Notes: generated by a model not told the origin, from the sequence alone. A DNA stretch of 64,000 bases from Bacteroides sp. AN502(2024) (GCF_041227145.1 NZ_JBGFSP010000003.1:1984001-2048000), one strand, 5' to 3'. Positions 10,290 to 18,103 are shown, numbered from the stretch's first letter. Made by a program: numbers and translations.

Positions 10290-10452
10290 TTGACTTTCTT
10301 GTTTTTATTTCGTATATTTGAGGTCAATAATAATAAATAAGTAATAATGAAATATATAAATATTATAACATAAGTTCAATAGGTGAATGTGTAAAATTGC
10401 ATAAAGAGGATAACGAATGGGTAAGAAACTGTGAAGGTTCTTGCCCATTTTT
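10290..10452 (+). ncRNA. Candidate small RNA or attenuated leader upstream of the GH78 gene
   Basis: A consensus promoter (TTG 10290-10292, 20-nt spacer, TATATTTG 10313-10320) is followed about 95 nt later by a hairpin: AATGGGTAAGAA (10416-10427) pairs with TTCTTGCCCATT (10438-10449) with one G-U pair, and then TTTATTG. This gives a transcript of about 125 nt that ends well before the GH78 start and before a second promoter. It could be an independent small RNA or a leader with an attenuator. An 8-codon ORF at 10347-10373 is probably chance. The transcript is inferred; only the promoter and hairpin are seen. Confidence 0.35.
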
Positions 10453-10506
10453 ATTGAAATAATTTTATTTCAGGTATTGAAAGTTTCAAAAAAATGCAGA
10501 AATCGT

Positions 10507-10536
10507 CTGTTATATCATAATAATTCTGTAATTTTG
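10507..10536 (+). promoter_or_regulatory. Promoter for the GH78 gene
   Basis: TAATTTTG (10529-10536) matches TAnnTTTG exactly. CTG at 10507-10509, 19 nt upstream, is one base off the -33 TTG. Transcription would begin near 10543, leaving a leader of about 65 nt before the ATG at 10608. Confidence 0.45.
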
Positions 10537-10607
10537 TTGTGCAAGTTCCGTAAATTTAAAACAGTGCTTCTAAGTTAATTTTTTGATACTAAAAAATACA
10601 TATAAGT

Positions 10608-13178
10608 ATGAAAATGAATTTCCATTGTTTTGCGAATCTTATTCCGGTAATGATTCTCGCCCTTTTCTCGAATAGCGGACTGATAAACGCAACCGAAGTA
10701 GGAAAACGTACTAACGCATTGGAAGCGTCGACTTGGAACGAATCCAAATGGATTTCAGCAGTAGACGCTCCTGTAGTGAAAGGACATAACAACGGTCGTG
10801 CAGCCGATGGTGCCAGTTGGTTTGTGTCCACCGTGAAAAATGAAAAGAAAGTCATCTCTGCCAAGTGGATGACCGCAGGACTAGGAGTTTACGAGTTGTA
10901 TGTGAATGGGAAACCCGTAGGCGGGGAATTCCTGAAACCGGGCTTCACACACTATGCCAAGACCAAACGTTCTTTTACCTATGATATCACAGATGTCATC
11001 CGCACCAAGCCAAACGCCGAAAACATGCTCTCCGTACAGGTGACACCGGGATGGTGGGCTGACAAAATCATAACCCCCGGAGGATATGACGGCATGATAG
11101 GCAAAAAGTGTGCCTTCCGTGGTGTGTTGGAACTGACTTTTTCTGACGGAACGAAGAAGTGCTACGGTACCGACCTTAAAAACTGGAAAGCAGGAATTGC
11201 CGGTCCGGTGAAACATGCCGGTATCTTTGACGGAGAAGCGTATGATGCACGCGAACCGATGGGTTATGAATGTGTGGACAAACTCTCCACACCCGAAGAG
11301 AATACCGAATTTTCCGGTGACATTTTGCCTTCGGACGGAGCTGAAGTCTATCTGCGCACCGATCTCGCCCTTGCTCCTGTCAGGGCATACGTTTGGAAGA
11401 ATGTAGAGGGAGCGAAAGAGAATGAGTTCGGTAAAGTGGTTATTGTCCGTGAGTTCGCACCGAGCACGGAGATGACCGTAAGTCCGGGAGAGACGTTAGT
11501 GGTGGATTTCGGGCAAAACTGTGCCGCCGTACCCTCTTTCGTGTTCAAAGCTGCGGAGGGAACAGTGCTGACCTGCCTTCCCGCAGAGTTGCTCAATGAC
11601 GGCAACGGTGCCAAGATTCGTGGCATGGATGGTCCGGAAGGGAGCTGCCACCGTGAAAACCTACGTATCCCCCACACCGGCATCCATTTGGACTATACCT
11701 TTGCTGCCGGAGGCGACTATGTGCCTTACTATCCTCACTGTACCTTCTTCGGCTACCGCTACGTTTCCATAACTGCCACCGGGAATGTAGCCATCAAGTC
11801 GTTGAAATCCATTCCCGTCACTTCCATCGCAAAGGAACTGGAAACCGGTACTATCACCACAGGCAATGACCTTGTGAACAAACTCATCTCTAACACTTAT
11901 TGGGGACAGCTATCCAACTACCTGTCTGTACCCACCGACTGTCCGCAGCGTGACGAGCGCTTGGGCTGGACAGCAGATACACAAGTGTTTGCAGAAACCG
12001 GTACGTTCTTTGCTAACACCATGAAGTTCTTTCACAAGTGGATGCGTGACATGCGCGACACTCAGAATAGTTTGGGCGGATTCCCCGGAGTAGCTCCTTT
12101 GGCACAATACGGCGATGAGAAAATGCGTCTGGGCTGGGCAGATGCCGGAATCATCGTACCTTGGACGGTGTGGAAACAATTCGGAGATACGCAAATCATT
12201 GAGGAGAACTGGGACGCCATGGACCTGTTTATGAATCACATCAACGACACCAAGTATAATCACGAGACTCTTCGCGGTGAGAACGGCAACTACCAATGGG
12301 CCGACTGGTTGAGCTACGAACCGCTGGAAAGCTGTAGCGGATTGGCTTTCTCTCCCCAAGGTCCGCTTCCTGATGCCATTAGCTACTGGAACTATCTGAG
12401 CGCTTCCTACTGGGTGATAGATGCTTTCATGATGCGTGACATGGCTACCGCCACCGGTCGCAATGCTGCCAAGTACCAGCAAATGGGCGACTTGGCAAAA
12501 GCATACATCAAAGAGAACTTCCTCAACGAAGACGGTACCTTCAAAACTGCCATTCTCAACACCATGCAAACTCCTGCTCTGTTCGCCTTGAAAAACCGGC
12601 TTGTGGAAGGCGAAGCCAAAACGAAGATGATAGAGCGCCTGCGCAAAAACTTCGCACAACACGATCTTTGTTTGCAGACCGGATTTCTGGGCACATCTAT
12701 CCTCATGCCTACCCTCACGGAGAATGGCATGGAGGATATTGCCTATGAACTCCTCTTCCAACGTAAGAACCCAAGTTGGCTGTACTCTGTCGACAATGGA
12801 GCTACCACCATTTGGGAACGGTGGAACAGCTATATGATAGATAAGGGAATGGGACCACGCGGTATGAACAGCTTCAATCATTATGCCTATGGATGCGTAT
12901 GTGAATGGATTTGGGAAACTGTTGCCGGCATCGCAGCCGATCCCGCTACCCCCGGCTTCAAGCATGTCATTATGAAACCTATTCCAGACAAGCGATTGGG
13001 ACATGTAACTGCCGAATACCGTTCTGCTGCCGGAATCATCAAGAGTGCCTGGAAATACAAGGGTGACACTTGGATTTGGGAATTCACCATTCCTAAAGGT
13101 GTTACCGCTACCGTAACCCTTCCCGGGGAAAGGGAGTCAAAGGTTTATGGAAGTGGAACTTACAAGGTGAGCAAATAG
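10608..13178 (+). CDS. GH78 alpha-L-rhamnosidase
   Basis: The 856-residue secreted enzyme removes terminal alpha-L-rhamnose from plant polysaccharides or glycosides. An N-terminal signal peptide ends near residue 28. Accessory beta-sandwich regions follow, including the rhamnosidase N-domain (GVYELYVNGKPVGGEFLKPG) and DFGQNC in the concanavalin-like domain. The (alpha/alpha)6 catalytic domain contains DCPQRDERLGWTAD near residues 444-457, with the D, E and D known to be active-site residues in this family. W-x-E-x-W (TTIWERWNSY near 728) and a C-terminal beta-domain complete it. It stands alone between a two-promoter leader and an array of palindromic repeats. GC content is visibly higher than in its surroundings, but the gene is intact. 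Family assignment is firm; the natural substrate is unknown. Confidence 0.93.
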   Translation: MKMNFHCFANLIPVMILALFSNSGLINATEVGKRTNALEASTWNESKWISAVDAPVVKGHNNGRAADGASWFVSTVKNEKKVISAKWMTAGLGVYELYVNGKPVGGEFLKPGFTHYAKTKRSFTYDITDVIRTKPNAENMLSVQVTPGWWADKIITPGGYDGMIGKKCAFRGVLELTFSDGTKKCYGTDLKNWKAGIAGPVKHAGIFDGEAYDAREPMGYECVDKLSTPEENTEFSGDILPSDGAEVYLRTDLALAPVRAYVWKNVEGAKENEFGKVVIVREFAPSTEMTVSPGETLVVDFGQNCAAVPSFVFKAAEGTVLTCLPAELLNDGNGAKIRGMDGPEGSCHRENLRIPHTGIHLDYTFAAGGDYVPYYPHCTFFGYRYVSITATGNVAIKSLKSIPVTSIAKELETGTITTGNDLVNKLISNTYWGQLSNYLSVPTDCPQRDERLGWTADTQVFAETGTFFANTMKFFHKWMRDMRDTQNSLGGFPGVAPLAQYGDEKMRLGWADAGIIVPWTVWKQFGDTQIIEENWDAMDLFMNHINDTKYNHETLRGENGNYQWADWLSYEPLESCSGLAFSPQGPLPDAISYWNYLSASYWVIDAFMMRDMATATGRNAAKYQQMGDLAKAYIKENFLNEDGTFKTAILNTMQTPALFALKNRLVEGEAKTKMIERLRKNFAQHDLCLQTGFLGTSILMPTLTENGMEDIAYELLFQRKNPSWLYSVDNGATTIWERWNSYMIDKGMGPRGMNSFNHYAYGCVCEWIWETVAGIAADPATPGFKHVIMKPIPDKRLGHVTAEYRSAAGIIKSAWKYKGDTWIWEFTIPKGVTATVTLPGERESKVYGSGTYKVSK

Positions 13179-13222
13179 TTTTTCATGTAGGCTCTTCTCC
13201 GATACCCTTGTTTTTTACCTGG

Positions 13223-13288
13223 CTAAAGCATCGCTTTAGCCGGTCTAAAGCTATGCTTTTTATTCCCTAAAGCAATGCTTTAGAGAGC
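13223..13288. repeat. Three 22-bp units with CTAAAGC-N3-GCTTTAG palindromes
   Basis: CTAAAGC begins at exactly 13223, 13245 and 13267, a fixed 22-bp step. Unit 1 is CTAAAGC-ATC-GCTTTAG, extended to a 9-bp arm by flanking GG/CC (13221-13241). Unit 2 keeps CTAAAGC-TAT-GCTTT with a decayed right arm. Unit 3 is CTAAAGC-AAT-GCTTTAG. Each can form a small hairpin. The array begins 44 bp after the GH78 stop. Bases 13289-13436 hold nothing recognisable. Confidence 0.8.
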
Positions 13289-13436
13289 TATATCAGAAAT
13301 ACATTCATTCCGAAAGTTTACAGAGTAATCTTGACATCCGAGAGTTGGATGGTACCATGGCTACTGCAAAGTAGTTTGATGCACCAACGAGTGTTATTAC
13401 CGCTCCTCTCCCTATTGATTTCGTCAATTCCTCTTT

Positions 13437-13533
13437 CAACCTATCACCACCGTCCTGAAACTCTTTATTCATCGTATTTACAGAGCGGTGATAGGTTGTG
13501 GTTAACCTATCACCTCATCTGTCACCTATCACC
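13437..13533. repeat. CCTATCACC direct and inverted repeats
   Basis: CCTATCACC occurs at 13440-13448, 13506-13514 and 13525-13533, and inverted at 13487-13495. CAACCTATCACC (13437-13448) and GGTGATAGGTTG (13487-13498) form a perfect 12-bp inverted repeat with a 38-nt loop. Its function is unknown. Confidence 0.6.
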
Positions 13534-13600
13534 ACCTATTTTTTGAAAGCCTATAGCAAACAGTCATTTTTAATAAGGGCTAATTTTTGCTTCACACTGA

Positions 13601-13694
13601 TGAAACATTTTGTTTCAAGGCACTGAAACACTTTGTTTCAAGGCGCTGAACACTTTGTTTCAAAGCGCTGAACACTTTGTTTCAAGGCGCTGAA
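13601..13694. repeat. Hairpin minisatellite, left part (4 units of 22-23 bp)
   Basis: Four copies of a unit like TGAAACACTTTGTTTCA plus GGCGC lie here; their TGTTTC cores start at 13611, 13634, 13656 and 13678. Intact units are palindromic (TGAAACA-CTT-TGTTTCA). The array is interrupted at 13694 by an insertion sequence and resumes at 15207 and 16844. Confidence 0.85.
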
Positions 13695-13749
13695 TGTCTT
13701 ATACGGATTTAGGTTGACACCTTTTTAGAGACATAAAAAAAGAAAAATT

Positions 13750-14127
13750 ATGTCTAAATTATCTCGTAAGATTTATTCTGAGACTTTCAAATTGGAAGTT
13801 CTCCGTGATTACTTCAGTAGCGGTTTGTCAATGTTTGCTACTGCCAAGAAATGGGGTTTACCCAACCATACTTATATTCTGCGTTGGCAAAAGTGTTATG
13901 CAATTGATTCGGATTCCTTATCTTTGTCCCCCGAACTTCTGTCAGATCTTCAAATGAAAAAGAATCCAAAATCAAAATCTAAAGAAGAACTTCTTGAAGC
14001 GGAAAATTTGCGTCTGAGAAAGGCTTTGGAACTTGAAAAACTTCGTTCCCATGCCTTTGAAAGACTGATTGAACTCACAGAAAGAGAAGAAGGGATTTCC
14101 ATCTTAAAAAAAGATGGTGCCAAATAG
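13750..14127 (+). CDS. IS3-family transposase OrfA (HTH), copy 1
   Basis: The 125-residue OrfA has an N-terminal helix-turn-helix of the HTH_8/HTH_29 type (ETFKLEVLRDYFSSGLSMFA, KKWGLPNHTYILRWQK) and a C-terminal coiled-coil/leucine-zipper stretch (about 70-115: KEELLEAENLRLRKALELEK). It binds the element's ends and probably dimerises with OrfAB. A slippery A7G run (14106-14113) near its 3' end lets ribosomes slip -1 into the OrfB frame. The frame after the slip continues WCQIVTGLREEFPHISVKTL directly into OrfB, as expected for the OrfAB fusion transposase of IS3 elements. Confidence 0.9.
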   Translation: MSKLSRKIYSETFKLEVLRDYFSSGLSMFATAKKWGLPNHTYILRWQKCYAIDSDSLSLSPELLSDLQMKKNPKSKSKEELLEAENLRLRKALELEKLRSHAFERLIELTEREEGISILKKDGAK

Positions 14128-14162
14128 TCACCGGCCTTCGTGAAGAGTTTCCTCACATCAGT

Positions 14163-15005
14163 GTGAAAACCCTTTGCGGACTGTTTGGCATGTCTTCCCA
14201 GGCCTATTACAAAAAGAAAAAAAATCTTTTGTCGCGTCATCAGATCAGAACAGCCATCTTGGATGCCGTCTTCTTCTACCGCTCAAAGGCTCCGGGCATC
14301 GGTGGTTTGAAATTATACCATGAGCTCCGCTCCCTTTATGGAAGCGAGATAACCGGAGGGCGGGATGCCTTCCTTCATCTGCTGCGTTCGGAACGCCTTA
14401 TGCTGCCCCCGAAGAAACCCAGGCATACGACGGACTCCCACCATCTTTACAAGAAGTATCCGAATCTGATCAAGGGGGTAACGGCACAATACCCGAACCA
14501 TATCTGGGTATGTGACATCACTTACATCTGGATTGAAGGTGGCGTATGCTACCTCCATCTTGTAACGGACATGTACTCACATGCCGTTTTAGGATGGGTG
14601 CTCTCTCCCAGTTTGCATGCCGAATATACGCTACAGGCACTGGAACAGGCCATCAATGAGGCTGGAGGTGGCAATCTTTGCGGCACAATCCACCATTCCG
14701 ACCGGGGGGTACAGTATGCCTGCGATGCCTATATCGACACACTGGTCACTCATCATATACGTGTGAGCATGACTGAAGATTACAACCCGACGGACAATGC
14801 GGTAGCAGAAAGGATGAATGGCATCCTGAAAACGGAATGGATATACGGCATGTCGCTGTTCAGGGATAAAGAGATGGCACGGGAGCAGATTACGCGAATG
14901 ATTGACTTCTATAATAATGGACGACCGCATATGAGCATAGGTATGAAAAAACCCATGGACGTATATCATGGAGAGGTGCCGGGAAAATCATTGTGGAAAA
15001 AATAA
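14163..15005 (+). CDS. IS3-family transposase OrfB (rve integrase core), copy 1
   Basis: OrfB has 280 residues when read from GTG 14163. It carries HTH_21 (about 25-80) and an rve catalytic core with the DDE triad: D in WVCDITYIW (about residue 118), D in IHHSDRGVQYA (about 178) and E in DNAVAERMNGILKTEW (about 215). Transposition normally needs the OrfAB fusion made by -1 frameshifting at 14106-14113; the two frames differ by exactly -1, so this is the likely product. The protein is identical in copy 2 (15533-16375). Confidence 0.93.
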   Translation: MKTLCGLFGMSSQAYYKKKKNLLSRHQIRTAILDAVFFYRSKAPGIGGLKLYHELRSLYGSEITGGRDAFLHLLRSERLMLPPKKPRHTTDSHHLYKKYPNLIKGVTAQYPNHIWVCDITYIWIEGGVCYLHLVTDMYSHAVLGWVLSPSLHAEYTLQALEQAINEAGGGNLCGTIHHSDRGVQYACDAYIDTLVTHHIRVSMTEDYNPTDNAVAERMNGILKTEWIYGMSLFRDKEMAREQITRMIDFYNNGRPHMSIGMKKPMDVYHGEVPGKSLWKK

Positions 15006-15085
15006 GGTTCCATATGATAAATAAATACTATATTTGCGATACCGAGAGCCCGAGCACACTCAGATTTGTCCATTGTTTTTACGTA

Positions 15086-15206
15086 TGACAACTATCTTAG
15101 GAGCAAAGGGAAGAAACTAACAACTGTTTTAGTTATGAATAACAGAATGTGACAACTTATTTAGTAACTAGCCTCTAAAAGTGACAACCATTTCTAGTAT
15201 AAGTCA
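15086..15206 (+). repeat. Four subterminal repeats with 32-bp period in IS copy 1
   Basis: Motifs resembling TGACAACTATTTTAGTA start at 15086, 15118, 15150 and 15182, each exactly 32 bp apart; the last merges with the right terminal inverted repeat. They lie in about 200 bp of non-coding DNA between orfB and the right end, unusually long for an IS3 element. They are plausible transposase-binding sites (inference). The same set is mirrored at 15332-15452 in copy 2. Confidence 0.7.
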
Positions 15207-15331
15207 GAACACTTTGTTCCAAGGCGCTGAAACACTTTGTTTCAAGGCGCTGAACACTTTGTTTCAAGGCGCTGAACACTTTGTTCCAAGCCGCTGAAAC
15301 ACTTTGTTCTAAGGCGTAAAAACACTTTGTT
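15207..15331. repeat. Hairpin minisatellite, central part (6 units) between the two IS copies
   Basis: Units like TGAACACTTTGTTCCAAGG and TGAAACACTTTGTTTCAAGG have TGTT cores at 15215, 15238, 15260, 15282, 15305 and 15328. Removing IS copy 1 and one GAA duplication joins this part to the left part in register (step 22). Confidence 0.85.
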
Positions 15332-15532
15332 TGACTTATACTAGAAATGGTTGTCACTTTTAGAGGCTAGTTACTAAATAAGTTGTCACATTCTGTTATT
15401 CATAACTAAAACAGTTGTTAGTTTCTTCCCTTTGCTCCTAAGATAGTTGTCATACGTAAAAACAATGGACAAATCTGAGTGTGCTCGGGCTCTCGGTATC
15501 GCAAATATAGTATTTATTTATCATATGGAACC

Positions 15533-16375
15533 TTATTTTTTCCACAATGATTTTCCCGGCACCTCTCCATGATATACGTCCATGGGTTTTTTCATACCTA
15601 TGCTCATATGTGGTCGTCCATTATTATAGAAGTCAATCATTCGCGTAATCTGCTCCCGTGCCATCTCTTTATCCCTGAACAGCGACATGCCGTATATCCA
15701 TTCCGTTTTCAGGATGCCATTCATCCTTTCTGCTACCGCATTGTCCGTCGGGTTGTAATCTTCAGTCATGCTCACACGTATATGATGAGTGACCAGTGTG
15801 TCGATATAGGCATCGCAGGCATACTGTACCCCCCGGTCGGAATGGTGGATTGTGCCGCAAAGATTGCCACCTCCGGCCTCATTGATGGCCTGTTCCAGTG
15901 CCTGTAGCGTATATTCGGCATGCAAACTGGGAGAGAGCACCCATCCTAAAACGGCATGTGAGTACATGTCCGTTACAAGATGGAGGTAGCATACGCCACC
16001 TTCAATCCAGATGTAAGTGATGTCACATACCCAGATATGGTTCGGGTATTGTGCCGTTACCCCCTTGATCAGATTCGGATACTTCTTGTAAAGATGGTGG
16101 GAGTCCGTCGTATGCCTGGGTTTCTTCGGGGGTAGCATAAGGCGTTCCGAACGCAGCAGATGAAGGAAGGCATCCCGCCCTCCGGTTATCTCGCTTCCAT
16201 AAAGGGAGCGGAGCTCATGGTATAATTTCAAACCACCGATGCCCGGAGCCTTTGAGCGGTAGAAGAAGACGGCATCCAAGATGGCTGTTCTGATCTGATG
16301 ACGCGACAAAAGATTTTTTTTCTTTTTGTAATAGGCCTGGGAAGACATGCCAAACAGTCCGCAAAGGGTTTTCAC
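15533..16375 (-). CDS. IS3-family transposase OrfB (rve), copy 2
   Basis: The protein is identical in sequence to the copy 1 OrfB (280 residues), with the same HTH_21 and rve core and DDE residues. Visible nucleotide differences are silent (a Pro codon CCG/CCA near the C-terminus and an Ala codon GCT/GCC in the NEAGGG region). It is expected to be made as an OrfAB fusion by -1 slippage at the A7G run, here read leftward from 16432 to 16425. Confidence 0.93.
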   Translation of the reverse strand: MKTLCGLFGMSSQAYYKKKKNLLSRHQIRTAILDAVFFYRSKAPGIGGLKLYHELRSLYGSEITGGRDAFLHLLRSERLMLPPKKPRHTTDSHHLYKKYPNLIKGVTAQYPNHIWVCDITYIWIEGGVCYLHLVTDMYSHAVLGWVLSPSLHAEYTLQALEQAINEAGGGNLCGTIHHSDRGVQYACDAYIDTLVTHHIRVSMTEDYNPTDNAVAERMNGILKTEWIYGMSLFRDKEMAREQITRMIDFYNNGRPHMSIGMKKPMDVYHGEVPGKSLWKK

Positions 16376-16410
16376 ACTGATGTGAGGAAACTCTTCACGA
16401 AGGCCGGTGA

Positions 16411-16788
16411 CTATTTGGCACCATCTTTTTTTAAGATGGAAATCCCTTCTTCTCTTTCTGTGAGTTCAATCAGTCTTTCAAAGGCATGGGAACGAAGTTT
16501 TTCAAGTTCCAAAGCCTTTCTCAGACGCAAATTTTCCGCTTCAAGAAGTTCTTCTTTAGATTTTGATTTTGGATTCTTTTTCATTTGAAGATCTGACAGA
16601 AGTTCGGGGGACAAAGATAAGGAATCCGAATCAATTGCATAACACTTTTGCCAACGCAGAATATAAGTATGGTTGGGTAAACCCCATTTCTTGGCAGTAG
16701 CAAACATTGACAAACCGCTACTGAAGTAATCACGGAGAACTTCCAATTTGAAAGTCTCAGAATAAATCTTACGAGATAATTTAGACAT
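16411..16788 (-). CDS. IS3-family transposase OrfA, copy 2
   Basis: This is a 125-residue HTH protein identical to copy 1 OrfA, with the same C-terminal coiled coil and slippery run. Its intact state, together with an intact OrfB, means this copy is probably still transposition-competent or only recently inserted. Confidence 0.9.
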   Translation of the reverse strand: MSKLSRKIYSETFKLEVLRDYFSSGLSMFATAKKWGLPNHTYILRWQKCYAIDSDSLSLSPELLSDLQMKKNPKSKSKEELLEAENLRLRKALELEKLRSHAFERLIELTEREEGISILKKDGAK

Positions 16789-16843
16789 AATTTTTCTTTT
16801 TTTATGTCTCTAAAAAGGTGTCAACCTAAATCCGTATAAGACA

Positions 16844-16870
16844 GTTCAAGCAATTGAAACATCTTGAAAT
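16844..16870. repeat. Hairpin minisatellite, degenerate right end
   Basis: After the GTT duplication the array continues as GTTCAAGCAATTGAAACATCTTGAAATCG. With IS copy 2 removed, the next core falls 22 bp after the previous one, but the unit is degenerate. The rest up to 17015 has a TATCTTTG -7 box at 16984-16991 without a good -33, the likely DMT gene promoter. Confidence 0.55.
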
Positions 16871-17015
16871 CGCCTTTTGGGTTTTGTCTTCATAACAGTC
16901 TGTCGCAGCAGATTACTGCAAGTTAATCATGCAGCATGGGATACGTTTTCTGTTCGGTGCTATATTTCTCCATAACTTCTCCGTATCTTTGTATCATTGT
17001 TAAAAAAGTATATGT

Positions 17016-17891
17016 ATGAAATTGACGCAGAGATACTATCATTTGATAGCCATATTGACCGTTGCCATTTGGGGACTGACTTTTATTGCAACGAAAGTAT
17101 TGATTAATCATGGACTCACCCCTCAGGAGATATTCTTTTATCGTTTTTTGATTGCCTATTTGGGCATTTGGGCTATTTCGCCCAAGCGTCTGTTTGCAGG
17201 TAATTGGAAAGATGAACTTTGGTTGATGGCAGGAGGTCTTTTCGGTGGCTCACTCTATTTCTTTACAGAAAATACAGCTTTGGGAATTACACAAGCATCC
17301 AATGTAGCTTTCATCATTTGCACAGCTCCTTTGCTTACCACCATCCTTTCCCTTCTCTTTTATAAAAATGAAAAGGCTGCCAAAGGTTTGATTTATGGTT
17401 CCATATTGGCTTTAATCGGAGTGGGATTAGTGGTTTTCAACGGTAGTTTTGTGCTTAAATTATCTCCGGTAGGGGATTTGCTGACTTTACTTGCCGCTCT
17501 GTCATGGGCTTTTTATAGTCTAGTCATAAAGAAAATGACGGGGCGTTACTCCACTGTATTTATCACCCGCAAAATATTCTTTTATGGGGTATTGACCATA
17601 TTTCCCGCCTTTCTTCTTCATCCGTTGCAACCGGATCTTGATATACTTTTAAAACCGATTGTATTATCCAATCTTTTGTTTCTAGCTGTTCTGGCTTCCT
17701 TGATATGTTATGTCCTCTGGAATGTGGTCTTAAAACAGTTGGGAACCGTCAGGGCTTCTAATTATATCTATCTCAATCCATTGGTGACAATGGTGGCGTC
17801 CGTAATCATTCTTCACGAACAAATCACGTGGATTACATTGTTGGGGGCCGGTTGCATTATATTGGGGGTTTATCAGGCAGAAAAGAAATAA
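17016..17891 (+). CDS. DMT-superfamily (EamA) transporter
   Basis: The 291-residue inner-membrane protein has ten predicted helices arranged as two EamA repeats (about 10-140 and 155-288). EamA-type signatures include WGLTFIATKVLINHGLTPQEI in repeat 1 and LAALSWAFYSLVIKKMTG plus IYLNPLVTMVASVIILHEQI in repeat 2. Family members export or import amino acids, metabolites or nucleotide sugars; the substrate here cannot be inferred. The ATG follows a TATCTTTG -7 box by about 25 nt. It appears monocistronic. Confidence 0.92.
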   Translation: MKLTQRYYHLIAILTVAIWGLTFIATKVLINHGLTPQEIFFYRFLIAYLGIWAISPKRLFAGNWKDELWLMAGGLFGGSLYFFTENTALGITQASNVAFIICTAPLLTTILSLLFYKNEKAAKGLIYGSILALIGVGLVVFNGSFVLKLSPVGDLLTLLAALSWAFYSLVIKKMTGRYSTVFITRKIFFYGVLTIFPAFLLHPLQPDLDILLKPIVLSNLLFLAVLASLICYVLWNVVLKQLGTVRASNYIYLNPLVTMVASVIILHEQITWITLLGAGCIILGVYQAEKK

Positions 17892-18003
17892 GGAAGATAT
17901 CTTTGAATCGAATCTCTAAGATTTCAGGTTGTGCCCAAAGAATCTGATGATTGAAAATAGAGAGATCTGGTGGTTTATATCAGATAGGCAGGAGCTAATG
18001 AGC

Positions 18004-18067
18004 AAAAAAAAAGGAGCAACGCCTTGCTCCAACCTTTGTTAACCTTAAATCTAATACTATGAAAAAC
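18004..18067 (-). ncRNA. Candidate 64-nt small RNA with its own promoter and terminator
   Basis: Read leftward, a consensus promoter (18103-18074) is followed about 40 nt later by GGAGCAA-GGCG-TTGCTCC (18030-18013) and nine T residues (18012-18004), a textbook rho-independent terminator. The transcript would be about 64 nt, with no start codon followed by a useful frame. It lies between the DMT gene and mutS and opposes both. Its tight promoter-terminator spacing supports a stand-alone sRNA. Its target and function are unknown. Confidence 0.55.
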
Positions 18068-18073
18068 ACATTG

Positions 18074-18103
18074 CAAAGATACGGACTATTGGGAAATTAG
18101 CAA
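18074..18103 (-). promoter_or_regulatory. Consensus promoter of the candidate small RNA
   Basis: On the minus strand TTG (18103-18101), 19 nt, TATCTTTG (18081-18074): an exact match to the Bacteroides TTG-N19-21-TAnnTTTG promoter. No protein gene lies downstream on this strand before the terminator. Confidence 0.65.

Larger units (their letters stand above)
13695..15206 (+). mobile_element. IS3-family insertion sequence, copy 1 (1512 bp)
   Basis: The element is bounded by imperfect terminal inverted repeats: TGTCTTATACGGATTTAGG at 13695 and, inverted, TGACTTATACTAGAAATGG ending at 15206. Both are followed inward by a GTTGNCAC block and a T-run ending TTTAGAG. A 3-bp duplication, GAA (13692-13694 and 15207-15209), flanks it. 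It encodes OrfA and OrfB. It interrupts the hairpin minisatellite. Copy 2 at 15332-16843 has the same length and opposite orientation; only silent differences were noticed in orfB. Confidence 0.9.
15332..16843 (-). mobile_element. IS3-family insertion sequence, copy 2 (1512 bp, inverted)
   Basis: The length and ends are the same as copy 1 but inverted: TGACTTATACTAG at 15332 and CCGTATAAGACA ending at 16843. It has its own 3-bp target duplication, GTT (15329-15331 and 16844-16846), so it inserted independently. Two silent differences from copy 1 were noticed in orfB. The two copies form a 1.5-kb inverted repeat around a 125-bp loop. Confidence 0.9.

Noticed and set aside
11910..13004. 364-codon minus-strand ORF opposite GH78
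   Set aside because: It is antisense to a conserved catalytic domain and its translation shows no family motif; it is explained by codon bias of the GC-rich GH78 gene.
13695..16843. Composite transposon made of two IS copies
   Set aside because: The 125 bp between the copies is only repeat DNA with no passenger gene, and each copy has its own different 3-bp target duplication, so they inserted separately.
13601..16870. CRISPR-like array
   Set aside because: Units are contiguous 22-23 bp copies with no unique spacers and no cas genes nearby; it is a hairpin minisatellite split by IS copies.
18060..18101. Leader peptide MKNTLQRYGLLGN upstream of mutS
   Set aside because: The plus-strand ATG lies before the mutS promoter and overlaps the minus-strand sRNA promoter, which explains the conserved-looking bases better.
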